Shown: positions 14,250 through 27,044 of the stretch, piece by piece
Layout of the letters: each line of letters opens with the position of its first letter
How positions within the stretch are numbered: the stretch's first letter is position 1
NCBI GenBank assembly: GCA_002914845.1
Contig: JXTC01000102.1
Location: 410,088-474,087, forward strand
Length of the DNA stretch: 64,000 nucleotides
Direction: 5' to 3'
Source of the DNA: Trema orientale
Lineage: Eukaryota; Streptophyta; Magnoliopsida; Rosales; Cannabaceae
Program-made: the position numbers and the translations under genes
Notes under the pieces: model-generated
Database searches by the model: none
What the model was told of the DNA's origin: nothing
What the model saw: the letters and a program-made list of their open reading frames with translations, nothing else

Positions 14250-16446
14250 CCTTTAAAAGTTCTTACTTGGATATGTTTATAGCGTTGATCTCGGAACTAT
14301 TTTAAAATTTTTGTTTTAGTATCTGAACTTTGAAAGTATGAGCAATGGTCTTTAATTTTTTTTTTTAAAAAAAAAAAAGGGAAAAAGCAATGGTCTTTAA
14401 ACTTGCTAAAGTTGCGTCGTTTGTTCTTTTTAACTTTTACCATTAGAACATAAACAGTAAGACTAGAACAAGATTGTTTCTAAATTTTTAACGGCATAAG
14501 ACAATGGGGCATCCTCCTCGTACACATTTTCGATTTGAAATTTTCCGCCCCAGTGATCGGCAATCCACCATGTGAAGGATATATATATACTAGGCAAAAG
14601 CTTAGACTAGACTACGACATACTGTACTTGTCTGGATAAGCCATTGTGCTCTCCTATAATCCGTTTTTGTCACTAAATTGTCCCACACCAATGGCAAAAG
14701 GGTGTATTAGCTCGGTCTTTTAGAGCACATCTAGTTTCTACACTTCCGAAAATTGGTTAACAAAATGGAATGTATAATATATATACACACAGATACACAC
14801 ACACACACGCACGCACTTTTGATGTTTATAAGCTCCCTTAATTTATGCATATATCAATTGTATGTGCCTCAAGCCAGAAAAAATTTAAGCTCTTAAGCTA
14901 CCATTGGACCATGACCACAGTGGAGTCCACCATATAACCTTTTTTTTTTTATGAAAGAAAAAGGAGGAGGGAGCGAAAGAGTCCACCGTATAACGTCCAC
15001 CCTATAACTTTAAGTTCCCTTGTCAAGCTGTATACATGACTCTTTATATACAAATTATAACCACCCTTCTTCAACGTTACAATATAGCATGTTGTGACTC
15101 CTTATAATGCCTTGTTCGGGCACACCAAATACACACAACACTACTTACAGGTCCAACCAAAAGCACTGTGGCATACTTATTATTACCCCACGCATACTCA
15201 AAAGCCTCATTTATTCAAGTTGCATGAGTAGGACGACAGAGATGTCCATGATTCATGTGGAAAAGTTAGCTGAGATGGGCCTTCTGAGCTCTCAGGCCAT
15301 GATTAAAGCCACAACAGATAGAAATATATGGAGAAAAAGAAATATGTTTTAAAAAAGAAAAGAATGGCTTTCCTTTTCTTTCCCTCACTTTCCTAGACCA
15401 AGAAAGCTTTAGCTAGTTGGAGAAGTTGTCCCTTCATCCTAATCTTTTTTGCTGCTTTTTCCATCATACCAAACACCTCAGTTTTCCTCATCATCATCAC
15501 CAACATTGTTTATCATCACATTCATATGTTAAGCCCATCAAGAAAATTGTGGATTTATTATCGTTTCCACGCACGTTATATTACAATCTTATTTACTAAT
15601 TAAGTGGGAGAGGAACCCTTTTACACTTTCGATAAAATTTTAGATTATAGTATAAGACAACTCAAATATAATATTTGTGGCACGAGTTCTAAACCAATTA
15701 AAGAGCTCCTAGTGTAAATTTACACCCATTTGGTTCACGGGTCTGAATCCACGGCACAATTTACTAAAGATAGAAGTGTCAGAGTCGTAAGAAAAACTAG
15801 TAACATGAAAAACAGTTTCTTTACCACTAACATTTGCCAACTAGGGATCAAAAGCTACCAAAATTTCCCAGAATCAGAGAACATTTACTCGTTCAAAATC
15901 TTACTTGCACCTCCACTCATCCAACTATTTGGGATTTCTACTCTGATAACATTTTATGCAAATACTTTATTGGTACATGTCATGTATGAAGATTTGTATT
16001 CTAATCTCAACAAAGATGTAAATTAACGATGCCCCTGAACCATAATCTGAAGAAAAAAAAAAAAAAAAAAGAGTAGCCTATTTGATTAGAGTAGTACTAT
16101 AATTATAATCATTTATTTAGCCAAAGAATTAAGAAAAAGCTACCATGTCACGTACCATTTTTTCCCAGAACTCCATAGAAGGATGAACTGAACTTGTATA
16201 GCAACTGGAACCAAAAAAAAAAAAAATGTAATATATAGATACAAATGAGCCTCTGAATTCACTCTAAAATTCTGATACAAAGTCCATATTATTTAATATT
16301 TATTAGTACTAAAAATACAAAATTTCCAAATAGAAAAAAAGAGAGCATAAAAACAAGATCTCCAACAAATTAATAAACCAATACCCCCATAATAATAATA
16401 TCAAAGAGAAGAAAAAAAAAATCCCAAAGAAAAAAGGGGTGGGTAG
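14250..16446. other. Intergenic DNA
   Basis: AT-rich spacer with a short CA microsatellite near 14785-14815 and several A/T runs. The small open frames (for example around 15107-15352 and 15730-16026) show no domain, no conserved family look and no splice-consistent extension. Nothing else is recognised. The segment just below 16447 is the 3' flank of the minus-strand gene. Confidence 0.5.
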
Positions 16447-17178
16447 CTAGTGAGCCATGGCAACCGGAGGAGTAGTAGCAAAGCTAATACTCCTCTGATT
16501 GGGCAGAGCAAGCATAGCCGTATGATCCAAGAAATCTTTCAAAGCCACCACGGATTGCAAGATCGTACGGAGATCATCAGCGCAGGAGAAGCCAAGGCTA
16601 CCGACTCTCCGCACGGCATAGACATAGAAAGTGATGCAGCCTTTCCTGAACTTGAACCGGGCCATCTCGCTCCCGGTCAAGCCCCTGATGAGCCTCTTGT
16701 TGACTTCCCCGAGGGGTATCTCCGGGGGCCAGAGGCGGTCAACGGCGGCCCTCATGGCCTCGGACTCGAACACGAAGAGGAGGACCTTGGACTTCTTGGT
16801 CCCCAGGCCCAGAGTGAGGGTGTGCCAAGCGTGATGGGCCAAGATGGTGAAGTTGGTGGGCAGAAAGGCCACGGTCGAAGGAAAAGGAAGCTTCTTGTTG
16901 TTGTTGTTGTTATGATTATTACTCTTGTGATTGTTGTTATTAGCAGTACTGTTTGGTGGGAAACAAAGTAGCTGGAAAATCTCGAGGGGCCTGGCTCGCC
17001 GGATTGTAAACGATTTCACGATGAACTGGCCGCCGAATCGGAGACCCTTTACGTCGGAGCAGGGCTTGAATGAGAAATCTGAGCTTGTTTTGGCCGTTTG
17101 ATCATTTGGGTGTTGGTGTTTTTGCTTCTTGTTACTTGTACTGTTTTTGTTCTTCTTCTTCTTCTCTTTTTCTTCCAT
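16447..17178 (-). CDS. Plant protein of unrecognised function, 243 aa, single exon
   Basis: Intronless frame from ATG at 17178 to TAG at 16447. Residues 1-35 are Lys/Asn-rich and low-complexity (EEKEKKKKNKN). An Asn-rich insert at about residues 78-95 is encoded by a CAA/AAC-type repeat. The rest is well-mixed, GC-richer sequence: a FGGQFIVKSFTIRRARPLEI segment (about 48-68), a PFPSTVAFLPTNFTILAHHA segment (about 97-116), and a C-terminal half with SEMARFKFRKGCITFYVYAV and LRTILQSVVALKDFLDHTAM. High GC (up to about 60% locally), even amino-acid use and conserved-looking hydrophobic patterning support a real gene. I recall similar plant proteins annotated only as uncharacterised, and do not assign a function. 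No signal peptide or membrane segment is evident. Immediately upstream on the sense strand is a run of about 29 A (17211-17239) in the leader. Confidence 0.8.
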   Translation of the reverse strand: MEEKEKKKKNKNSTSNKKQKHQHPNDQTAKTSSDFSFKPCSDVKGLRFGGQFIVKSFTIRRARPLEIFQLLCFPPNSTANNNNHKSNNHNNNNNKKLPFPSTVAFLPTNFTILAHHAWHTLTLGLGTKKSKVLLFVFESEAMRAAVDRLWPPEIPLGEVNKRLIRGLTGSEMARFKFRKGCITFYVYAVRRVGSLGFSCADDLRTILQSVVALKDFLDHTAMLALPNQRSISFATTPPVAMAH

Positions 17179-17208
17179 GGTTTTCTCTCTTCTTTTTTTG
17201 TTTTTTTT

Positions 17209-17239
<31 letters not shown>

Positions 17240-17240
<1 letters not shown>

Positions 17241-20200
17241 GGTTGGTTGGGGTTGGGTTGGGGAGTGAGTAGGTTTGGTTATGGATTGGTGGTAGTAGAG
17301 GTGGGTTTTTGTCAGTCTGGGGTATAGCACAACAGAGTTATCTATCTCTGAGATTTTGATATGATGATGGTGTATATTACTTTAGTGGAATGATACTTTT
17401 TGAGTGTCTAATAGTATATATAATAATGGTAGACTATACAGTCAAAATGAGTGGTGACCACTGATTATGTCTATTATAGTACATAAATGACAAATTTGAT
17501 TAGCTTTTATTCTTCTGCAAATAATAATAATAATAAAAAGATTTGGATATGTATATTTGATTAGCTTTTATTCTTCTGAAAAAAAAATAATAAAAAGATT
17601 TGGATATATACATAAAACTAAGGACAGTTTATTAAAGCTGTAGATTTTAAGGAAAACACTTTTAGCTGTATTGAAGAAAAAATTCGTTGTAGCATAAAGT
17701 AACAGAGTGTTTGATAAATTATAATTTTAAAATGCTGTGACTTGAAAAAACTGTATTAAAGTGTTTGTAAACTGTATGACTGAATTGTTGTCCAAATATA
17801 AAATGACCAAAATAAACATCATTATACAATTATGCATATTTATAGAAAGAGCTTATTAATATTTTTTTACCTTTATGCATATTTGTATATACTAAAGATA
17901 TTAATACTTTTAAAAAAAAATTGATATGAAAATAAACTCAATTAAATTAGTTACTCAATTAAATTTATTTTATTTTATTTTAATTTACTTTATTTTCATC
18001 TGAATTTAAAATTTTAATAAAGAATCAATTTAGTTACTTTAAAATAATTAATATAAAGAGTATTTTAGTTAATTATGATTTAAATACATTAATACTTTTT
18101 AAAAAAAATTGATGTGAAAATAAATTCAATTAAATATATATTATTTTTACTTTTAAGTTAGGATATTTTAACCATTATGATTTATTTATTAAAAGCTAAT
18201 GTAGATTCCTGCATAATCTAAAAGCCAAAGTTGCCTTAGGCCAGCTTTGGTTTTTAGCTATAGTTTTGTCAAAAATTATTGAATAATCTGATTTTCAAAT
18301 TTTTACCAAATATTTTTTAACTCACAGATTGTTCGAAAAGTACTTTTAATTTATTAAGAAGCTAAATTAAACTGGCCATTACTTTGATCCCCTTTCTTTA
18401 TATTAGTTAGGTCGGAGTTTTCAAGTGGTCTCTTATCCTTTATGCTCTTTTTGGCTGGAAAAGTATACGACATTATTATTCGGGTTTGAATGTGACTTGA
18501 GATAAAATTGTGGCAAAAAAACGTATGTCATGTGATTTCTTCCAACTATTTATCTTTCTTTTCTCTTTTTCTTTTCTTAATTTGATGGCCTAGTAATGTT
18601 ATGCAGCTTACAAGCGAAAAAGAAAAATAAAACGAAGAAGATAGTTAAAACCTTAGGTAGATATATGTATGGTTTTGATGCATTTATGTGAACATTCTCA
18701 TCTAATAATGTCTATTGATGTCTCATTATTACAAAGTTTGGTAGATCAAGACCTCTCCCACCATTACATATGAGAAAGGTGTTGTATATAATTCATCTTT
18801 TCCAAGTTATATATATAGTGCTTATTTTCAAAACCCAATAGGCAGAAACTTCAATTAAAAACAACAAAATTGCCATGTGCTTACAACTTGATGATTTCGG
18901 GTTTGTAAATGATAATTTCTATTTTCTTCCCATATATGGCTGATAAGCTCGTTAACAGAGGAATTGGGACCACATTATAGTGAACCCATAAAAGGGAAAT
19001 TACCCTTACCTAGAAGTTGATCTGTTTCCTCTAATCATAATTACACCCATTTGTTTAAGTCCTTAATTTATAGAACTGGCTAACCTACTTATAATTAGAA
19101 GCATATACAATTAGCTCATATTAATGTGCTCCAAGCATTGTCAACAATTAGTATATAAATCAGGCTAGCTTAGCTTCATGTTCTCGTGGGGACACTTCAC
19201 TGGCCAATGACCACTTCGTACACATATTCGAGTCGAGAGCTGTAAATATTTCACTCAAACGATTACCCATTAAACGGATTTTTTTTTTCTTTTTTCAGAT
19301 TTTCACTTGAAAACCCATTGAACAATCGGTTGATGAAAATTGTTAGCTAACTCAAGTTTTATTTTTCTTTTAGTCGCTCAGAAAACAAAAAATAAATGAA
19401 ACTAAACCCTAAGCTTTGGTTGTAAGCGGTCCCATTGAGATATATATATTGGTAGAAGTTGTTCAAAAAGAAAGAAAAAGAAAAAGAAAAGAAGTGGTTG
19501 CATTTGATGCTCAGAGATTGATAGAGAGATAAGGGAAGGCTTACCTCATTCGACAACCAAAAAGTCTTCCAATTAAAGTTGTTTCCTTCCAAAGGCACCG
19601 TTGCCTTTAATCATTCCATGAAAAGATATTATATATTCCAGAGGTTTTGAGGGCACACCTACTAGAAAGCAATATTAACCCTTCTCAGTAAGACTAACGT
19701 TGCCCTAGCTAACGGGGCAAGTTTATGGGGAAAAAAAATCCTAAAGAAACAAAAAATAAGATAAAACAGTATTAAGAAAATGTTGCAACATAATACATAC
19801 ACCACCATTACTTTCTTTTTTTTTTTTTTTTTGGGGGGGGTGAATAAAGAAATGTAAGAGAAGCTAACACTAGCTAAATAGAGATGGTGCATTCTATGTA
19901 CACTTATTAACAATGTAACAATAATATATATGTGTTAGAGCTGACGTAATATAGCTCATTAAATTAGGTACCATATAATCAGCAAGATCGTGAAAAAATA
20001 ATTCGATTTCTTGAGAAAGGGGTATACATATAAAGAACTCACCCACTGACACAAGTTAGAGAAGTCTACTCTTATCCTCTTAAGGCAATAGAGAGCTATA
20101 TATAATTAATAATATATAATCTCAATCTTTAATACCTATATATTTTAAAAACAAATGCATAGTCGCCAATCGACATATATACCCTGAGAAAGACGGTAAC

Positions 20201-21984
20201 CGAGCTAATCTGAATTCTTGGCTACGAAACAGATCATATTGTATTTGAATTAGATGCTTATAATTAATGTAGACTTGTTCACGGACTAAATTCTAGAATA
20301 TGTCCTTGTCAAATAAATAGTGGTATTATTTCTCTTCTCATGCATGAAACAAGAATAATGTTCTATATATATGTGCATAAATACTACTACATATTCTTTC
20401 GTTGAATGAATTTATTATGATTCGGTTGTATTAAATAGAGGCACCGGGAATTCTATCTGAACTGATAGCAGCGGTAGGTGGCTGAGATGACCTTTCCTAA
20501 ATCCAAGCTCAAGCTAGCAAAGAATTGGTAGCTATCTAATATAATGATACCAGTGAAGTCAGCTCCCAACTTCCATCGAAGCATTAATATAAAGGGGTTC
20601 CTCAGTCATGTCTACATCCACTTAGCCTTAGGTTACACGAAACCACTCTAATATCATAATAAAAGAACACACACAAAAAAAAAAAAAAATCCAAAATTAG
20701 ACAGAGACTGCTTATGGATAATGTGTATATTCTGACTGCCATTAGGTAATCATCTTAGATGGCTCCTACTAGAATGCTTGTTTCATTATATTAGAGTGGT
20801 AGTATATTTATGTTTGCTATTTTGTCTATGGGATATATTTCTAGTTTGAGTAGGATCTTGGCTTTTAACTCATGGGTTTATAAGTATAATTACGCAATAA
20901 TTAATAATAAAGTGAACTTTTGGAGAGTGTAAATAAATTTGTGAGAAAGGGCTTGAGAGACTTAGACTTACAAGGGAGAGTGATAAACACTTGTTTGATT
21001 TCCTTGGTATAATGAAGATAATATTCTAATCAGTTGTGCATAACGGACATAGGCTATATATCTTATAGCCAAACCACGTTTAATTTGTGTGTGTGTGTTT
21101 TTTTTAATTATTTTCTCTTATTTTCTTTGATGTTTTAGATGATATTTAGTAATTGTATGTGAGTGTGCTTCCGCAGCAAGACACGGCACAAATGCGATGA
21201 TATGTTCTGATATATACTACAAAATTAGTATCAAAACAGAAGTTTTAAGAATTTATGTAAACCGTCTATATGTGCACATCAATGAAAGGAGAAGCTCAGC
21301 TCACAAGTAAGTTTTATATGTGCATTAATTTATTTTTATTTGTATGCTTCATGTTTGTTATTGGCAAAATTGATCAAGTTAAAGATCATTGTTTGAGAAG
21401 TCTGTGGTTGCATTATGTCTCTTACTGGAGGACAAACATCTAGTATTATCAAGGGTTCTAGCCCTAAGAAGGCAAAGTATGGAATTAGCTACAACTCCAA
21501 GAAAACGTTAATTACTAGTAGTGCGTTAAAAATGAGGGTGTTACAAGTTGGTATTTATAAAAAAAAAAAAAATTAAAGCCATGATTAACTATTCCAAAAT
21601 ATTTACTACTAGTACAGTATTTGTTTTTTTACAGGGAAAGTTACCTCGACAATCTTAATTTATAACAAAATTAGAATGACATACTTTAGACTGAAAAATA
21701 TTTACATTAATACATTTATTTTAGAAAGAAAAAAAAAAACACATTACGTACATGTTAAAATTTCATTTAACGATGAACTGTTTTGAATATATAGCAGTTA
21801 ATTGCTTTAAGTTATTAAAAGAATAACATATTAAGTTATTAAAAGAATAACATAGTTAAATGGTATCGTTGATTAGCCCGGTTAAAATTTCATTATTATT
21901 ATTTTATTTAGGGATGTCAATGTGATTTCATTTTCATGTATGTAGAATAAGAATTATATATATGTAGTCTTATATATAAGTCAA
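17240..21984. other. AT-rich gene-free region
   Basis: First few hundred bp are promoter of the minus-strand gene. Two small tandem duplications are visible. A roughly 58-bp unit beginning TTGATTAGCTTTTATTCTTCTG lies at about 17498 and 17557. A unit around ATTAATACTTTTTAAAAAAAA(A)TTGAT recurs at about 17900 and 18090. No exon, RNA gene or clear transposon end was found between 18.2 and 21.98 kb. Confidence 0.5.
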
Positions 21985-22085
21985 CTGGGGCTAGCTCAGT
22001 TGGTCCAAGGTTTGAGGGTTGTGTGTGTGTGTTTGGGGGGGTCAGGGGTTCAAACCTTGGTAGTGTGTGTGTGTGTGTCATTTTT
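21985..22085 (+). mobile_element. tRNA-derived SINE-like head
   Basis: GGGCTAGCTCAGTTGG (from 21988) is a near-perfect Pol III box A. GGGGTTCAAACC (22045-22056) is a good box B about 40 bp downstream. The normal tRNA anticodon arm is replaced by a TG-rich stretch, and a second (TG)n follows. No cloverleaf forms, so this is not a functional tRNA. It fits the 5' head of a plant SINE. I did not find clear target-site duplications or a poly-A tail. Confidence 0.6.
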
Positions 22086-23156
22086 CTTTAATTTGTAGTA
22101 AGTGGTGGTTATTAGTTAAGCCCCACTTTTTTTAAAAAATATATATAAGCCAATAGCGAAGGGAAGAAAAAATTAGAGGTAAACTTAAAGCCAATTTTGT
22201 TCATTAGCCAGATTGAAGTCAGGGACACCAAATGGGCTCCACTTAAAATAAGTCCTTTTTTTTTTTCTTTTTCTTTCAATGAAACTTAGCTTAGAGAAGG
22301 AATGTCAAGAAAAACTTGAAATATCTCAACTAGTAGGTTCCAACTTCCAACTCAACAAACTTCTCTTTCCCTTGCTCAAAAACTCCTAGCCAGGTGAAGT
22401 ACATAGTTAATAAAGAAAAGTAAAACAAAAAGGCATTTGGAGCTTCTTGTATAAGCAAATTAGTTTAGCTTTTGGATGTCTATAAGTTTCAACGTGGTCA
22501 ACAGAACATGAAGATCGCAAGAAAATTTTGTCAAAAAGTGGGTACGCCAATCATGCAAAGCATACCAACAAATTAAAGATTTTTTTTTTTTGAAATGAAC
22601 AAATTAAAGATTTGTTGTGATTCGAATGATTACAGAAAAAATGAAAATGGGAGACTGTTGTTTTCCTGACACGTTAATTTTGTTGTTATGCATAATTAAC
22701 ATGTTAATTAACTACCTGCAGTCCCCATAATTGTGATGTTTACTCTCGACTTTTTCCCCAAAGTATACTTCGTTTCGAATTCTTCTTCCTTATAAGCGCT
22801 TAATTAACTGTTTCTTAATTTGGCGTCTTATATACAATTATTAGTTTCTTTTATATCATTTTTCTTCTTGTAACTAAGATTATTAATAAGAGCAGATTAA
22901 TTATTTATTCACAAAGTAAGTAATAGTTTCTATCTTAATATACATATTGTTTTAAAGTCTTAAACTAGTATAAATATATAAATATTAAGTACTATATACT
23001 GTTAATGCCCCTGAAATCTCGCCCAAAACAATTAAGAAATTTATTATCAAATGGAAAAAAAAAAAATCAACATATATCCGGTGGAAAAGAAAAACTCATG
23101 GATATTAGTACAACATATATATAGCATTCTTCCTGAAGATTAATATTTAATTAACT
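22086..23156. other. AT-rich intergenic DNA
   Basis: No coding exon, RNA gene or repeat family was recognised. There are only homopolymers and a short local duplication of ATTAAAGATTT around 22570-22610. Confidence 0.45.
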
Positions 23157-23159
23157 TAG

Positions 23160-23629
23160 TGGTATGTTTACTAAAGAGTAATGGAAATGGTATGTGAGGT
23201 AATGATTCCCATAGAAAGGTTTACTAAAATATAAGAAAGGAAGAAATATGTGGAGCCCACACAAATTTTGGAAAAAAGAATGGGAATACTTACCCCACTA
23301 ACACCATAAGGAATCTGATTACCCGTAAATACTCTTTTCCTATTTTTTAATTATTAAAATTGTAAAATACAATTTTACCCCAAAAAATCTATCTACTTTA
23401 AATCGTATATGTATTTAAAAGGACAATTTAGTAAATATAACACATTCTCATTACTTTTCCTGGGTTAAGTAAACAAATGAATAGTATTCTAATGAATACG
23501 ATTCCCATTCCTATTAGTTTTAAGTAAACAACCTACTACAAATAATGATTCTCATACCCTTTTATTCTATTCCCATTCATTTCCCTTTTTATTTATTCCG
23601 ATTACGATTACAACGAAATAAACGTACCA
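23160..23629. mobile_element. Non-autonomous terminal-inverted-repeat element, about 470 bp
   Basis: The left end TGGTATGTTTACTAAAGAGT and the reverse complement of the right end (TGGTACGTTTATTTCGTTGT) form imperfect terminal inverted repeats. The internal arms also mirror each other (TAATGGAAATGG against CCCATTCATTTCCC). TAG flanks both ends (23157-23159 and 23630-23632), a possible 3-bp target-site duplication. No transposase is encoded. Superfamily is uncertain: a 3-bp duplication would suggest a PIF/Harbinger- or CACTA-like origin, but TAG is not the usual PIF site. Confidence 0.65.
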
Positions 23630-23632
23630 TAG

Positions 23633-24953
23633 ATGATTTACCCTCAAAAAAAATGAATGATACGAATAGTGGAACTCTAGGAAGACATTAACATAACATG
23701 TATTCTCTCTTCTTGCAAAAATGAAGGTATCACATATATATTATACACAAATATGTCTTTAATTATGACATATATATCATGTTAGATTGACTCCTTTTCC
23801 ACGTATTCCACACACAATCTTGTTTTCTTTTTTAAATTGGCACACAGAACCTTGTTTTCAAAACACTATGCAGGTGGAGAACAAACTCAAATTTTGGTTC
23901 TATAGTTAATTTTCCTTTTATGTATATGCTTTTGTTCCTTTCGTGCTTTCCTAAGGAATATAAGAATATCAACATTTATTCAATTCTCATTGTCACTATA
24001 TAAAAACAGAAACGAAAGCAGTGGCAGCACAAACTCTTCTAGCATATAATTAAAAAAAGACAAGGAACTTCTTTCAAATCATTCTGCAGAATATTATGGA
24101 ATAAAATCACCAGCCCATTTCGCATTTTGAGGAAGAGATTCTTTTTCTTTTTCTTTTTTTTTCCTTCAAAAAGAAAAAAAGCAATTTTTAAGGGCCATTT
24201 GCTGCCGACAAATTTCAGGTACAGTTATTTGGCTCTTTGGAGACATCGGCCAAGGCCAAAGAGTAATTAAAATAGCCATTATCACCTTTTGGTTTTAAAT
24301 AAGAGTGGAATGTGGGATGCCAGAAAGGCAATTGGGAGTTGGGACACATTATCCTTTACAACAGGTCAATTTAACACTTGGGAATCATTTTCATTGGCAC
24401 GAAGAGGGATAAATTTTAGTCATGTATGATTTGATAGAATGGAATAAGATCAGTCATGGTAGTAACCTGGTTTTTTTTTTAATTTTTTATTGACACTATT
24501 TTTTGTCAAGATCTTCCAATCGGCCAATCTTAATATGAAAAAAAAAAAGAAAAAAGAAAAAAAAGTCTGAAATAATGGATAACTACAAATCTAAGTGTAG
24601 TAAATAAATGTTTAAATTGAAGAAGAAAAATACAACAGCTGATTTTCTTCTAAAAATTTCAATGTAGTTTGAAATATTGAGTTTATCTTCTTCTAGGGCT
24701 CCTCCAATTTTAGACGTATACACATGAGCCGTGACCTGTCCACATATATTTAATCAAATAGTTAGTAAACGTTATGATATATGGGGGAGGTAGAAAATCT
24801 TATGGTTCTAATTCTATATGATATATGGGTTAATTCGATTATGTCCAAGAAAAATAGCCCAAATCACATATTGGTCCTGGACTTCTAAAAATTATTGAAA
24901 CACATCGGACTTCATTCTTGAAGTATATATTTTTATCGCAACTTGGTCTCTAA
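23633..24953. other. AT-rich intergenic DNA
   Basis: Short simple-sequence runs only. No gene or transposon boundary was recognised. Confidence 0.45.
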
Positions 24954-24962
24954 ATATTTAAA

Positions 24963-25122
24963 GGGCGCGTCTACAGTAAGGGCGCCCCTACGTAGGGCCT
25001 TGTCTATTAACCGTTGGATAGGAATCTGTATATAAATAGATTCTCCACAGATTCCCGTTATTCCCATCCAACGATAATTAAGGCATGACCCTACGTGGGA
25101 CGCCTCTACCGTAGCCATCCCC
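24963..25122. mobile_element. MITE copy 1 (160 bp) with 9-bp target-site duplication
   Basis: Starts GGGCGCGTCTACAGTA and ends GTAGCCATCCCC, with long inverted arms (CTACGTAGGGCC near the left, CCCTACGTGGGACGCC near the right). It is flanked by the perfect direct repeat ATATTTAAA (24954-24962 and 25123-25131). A second copy lies at 62975-63143. A 9-bp duplication fits a Mutator-like origin, though 8 bp (hAT) cannot be excluded from the second copy. No coding capacity; the whole element can fold into a hairpin. Confidence 0.88.
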
Positions 25123-25169
25123 ATATTTAAATATCACATTCTAGTGCCATAAAATATGATTTTTCTGGG

Positions 25170-26790
25170 GATAATATCATTTTTATACCGTGAATTTTGA
25201 CATTGTAGAATAAAACCTTTTATTTTGAATATTATCAACATTCACCTCCTAAATTCAAAATAGTAACAAATTCATGGTTAAAAACCAATTTTGACTGTAC
25301 GAAACTTAATAATTCCATAAATACCCTTTGAAAAATTTTATATACTAATTAAAAAATTACAAAAGAAACCTTAAAATAAAAAATAAAAATAAAAATTTCA
25401 ACAAAAAGAAAAAATACGATAATTTGATTTTGAACATTCAAATAAAAACAAACAACAAAAAGTAATGACAGGATAAATATATGAACAACAAAATCGTGCA
25501 TTTAAGTAAAAACCTCCCATTCTACCTCTAAATTACTACACAACTCATGCTATAGCGGAAAGGTCTTATAAAGAGTTGTTAAAAAAAAATAATAATAATA
25601 AAAAATTGAAGTTGTATAAGGTCGACAAATTTGAAATCAAAGACGAGGCTGAAAATCAGAAAAAGAGTACATAGTTGGAGTTGCTAATCCGTATAAGAAG
25701 ACTACTCTACATGGGTTTACCAAGTATACATTAACAAGCAAAAAAAAAAAAAATCAAAAAATTTTAACAAAGGAAAAAAAAATATATCAAGTTAGTTATG
25801 AAGAGGGTCTAACTTAGAAGAAAAAAAAATGGTAGATAAGCTCTAAATTTATGTATAATAGCTTTTTTGGGAAGAGAGAGAGATTTGAAAAGAGTGTTGA
25901 GAAATTTGAAAAGAGACAGATCACTGCCAACAATATCTGTGAAAAAAAGAAAAAGAAAGAACAAACAGAGGAGAAAAAGACCTATCCATTTTCAAATGGT
26001 TAAAGCTATAGCAGTGGTAAAGCCATAAAGGTGCTGCAATTTTTCCCCTTTATTATCACAAATCCCCCAAATTTAACCGATCTTTCCCTTAAAAGAACAA
26101 AAACCATTTCACATAACTCACATTTTATTTTCTTCAATCAGAGTCCAATATAAACCCATATGAAAATTTTCTAAGAAAATTCATTTGAAACTAGTTTCAC
26201 CCAAAAAAAAAAAAAGAAACCCAAATATACAAAGACTCCAAATTAGATTCAGATTAGTAATCAGAAAGAAATACATAAGATTTAGAAATCAAAACCCAAT
26301 ATCACTACCAAGATTTGGAAAACAATACCCTAAAAAGGATAACTCTCCCTAGTTTCCCCACGAGGCCTTTGGTCTCACCACAATAAGGACCCTCTTCTGG
26401 TCCTCCGAAGCCCTTCTACAAACTAGATCTTCTCACAAAGTCAGGGGAAGAAGGGAGAAAGAGAGGACAAAGATGACAGAGGGACAATGGTGGAGAAAAA
26501 CATATAAGGAGATGAGAGTGTTTTTTGTTTTTTCGTTTTCGTTTTTTTTTTTTTTTTTTTCCAATTCATATTCTTTAGAATTTCTAGGATTTGATATTTT
26601 TTTTATTAGCTTTAATTTAGTTTTAAAGAGCATGTGGGTAATATTACTACTCAAATTTGGTATCTGAGTTAGAAAAGTATGAATTTGTTACTATTTTGAA
26701 GTTAGAAAGTGAATGTTGATAATATCTAAAATGAAGAGTTAAATTCTTAAAAAAAACAAAATACACGGTACAAAAATGATATTATTCTTT
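25170..26790. mobile_element. Candidate 1.6-kb element with roughly 120-bp terminal inverted repeats
   Basis: Left-end text around 25172-25285 contains GATAATATCATTTTTATACC and GAATATTATCAACATTCACC. The right end at about 26655-26790 reads as its reverse complement, with GTGAATGTTGATAATATC and GGTACAAAAATGATATTATTC. The interior is A-rich on the plus strand. At 26340-26440 there is one GC-richer patch that has no continuous reading frame. No transposase was found and target-site duplications are not clear. A non-autonomous DNA transposon is the simplest reading. Confidence 0.6.
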
Positions 26791-27044
26791 TTTTTTTTCA
26801 ATCTCATTTTTGATCTGCAGATTATAACAAGATTGTTCCACTTATAACGGGGATCAAAATCGAGACAAAAAGACATAGTTCAAGCTAGTAAAATGTGATA
26901 CGAATATAGATCAAACAAAAAAGAAAACAGTTTAGGGGCATTTTGAAAAATTTTGTAAGTCGTGAACCAAAATAAAATTAAACCTAATTTTAAAGAGTTA
27001 ATAAGAAAAATAAAATTGAGAGAGAGAGAGTTGTAAACACTTAC

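Noticed and set aside
21985-22085. Functional tRNA gene
   Set aside because: Boxes A and B are present, but the anticodon arm is replaced by TG repeats and no cloverleaf closes.
26433-26667. Overlapping frames on both strands near 26.5 kb
   Set aside because: Created by an A/T homopolymer inside the inverted-repeat element; low-complexity Phe or Lys strings.
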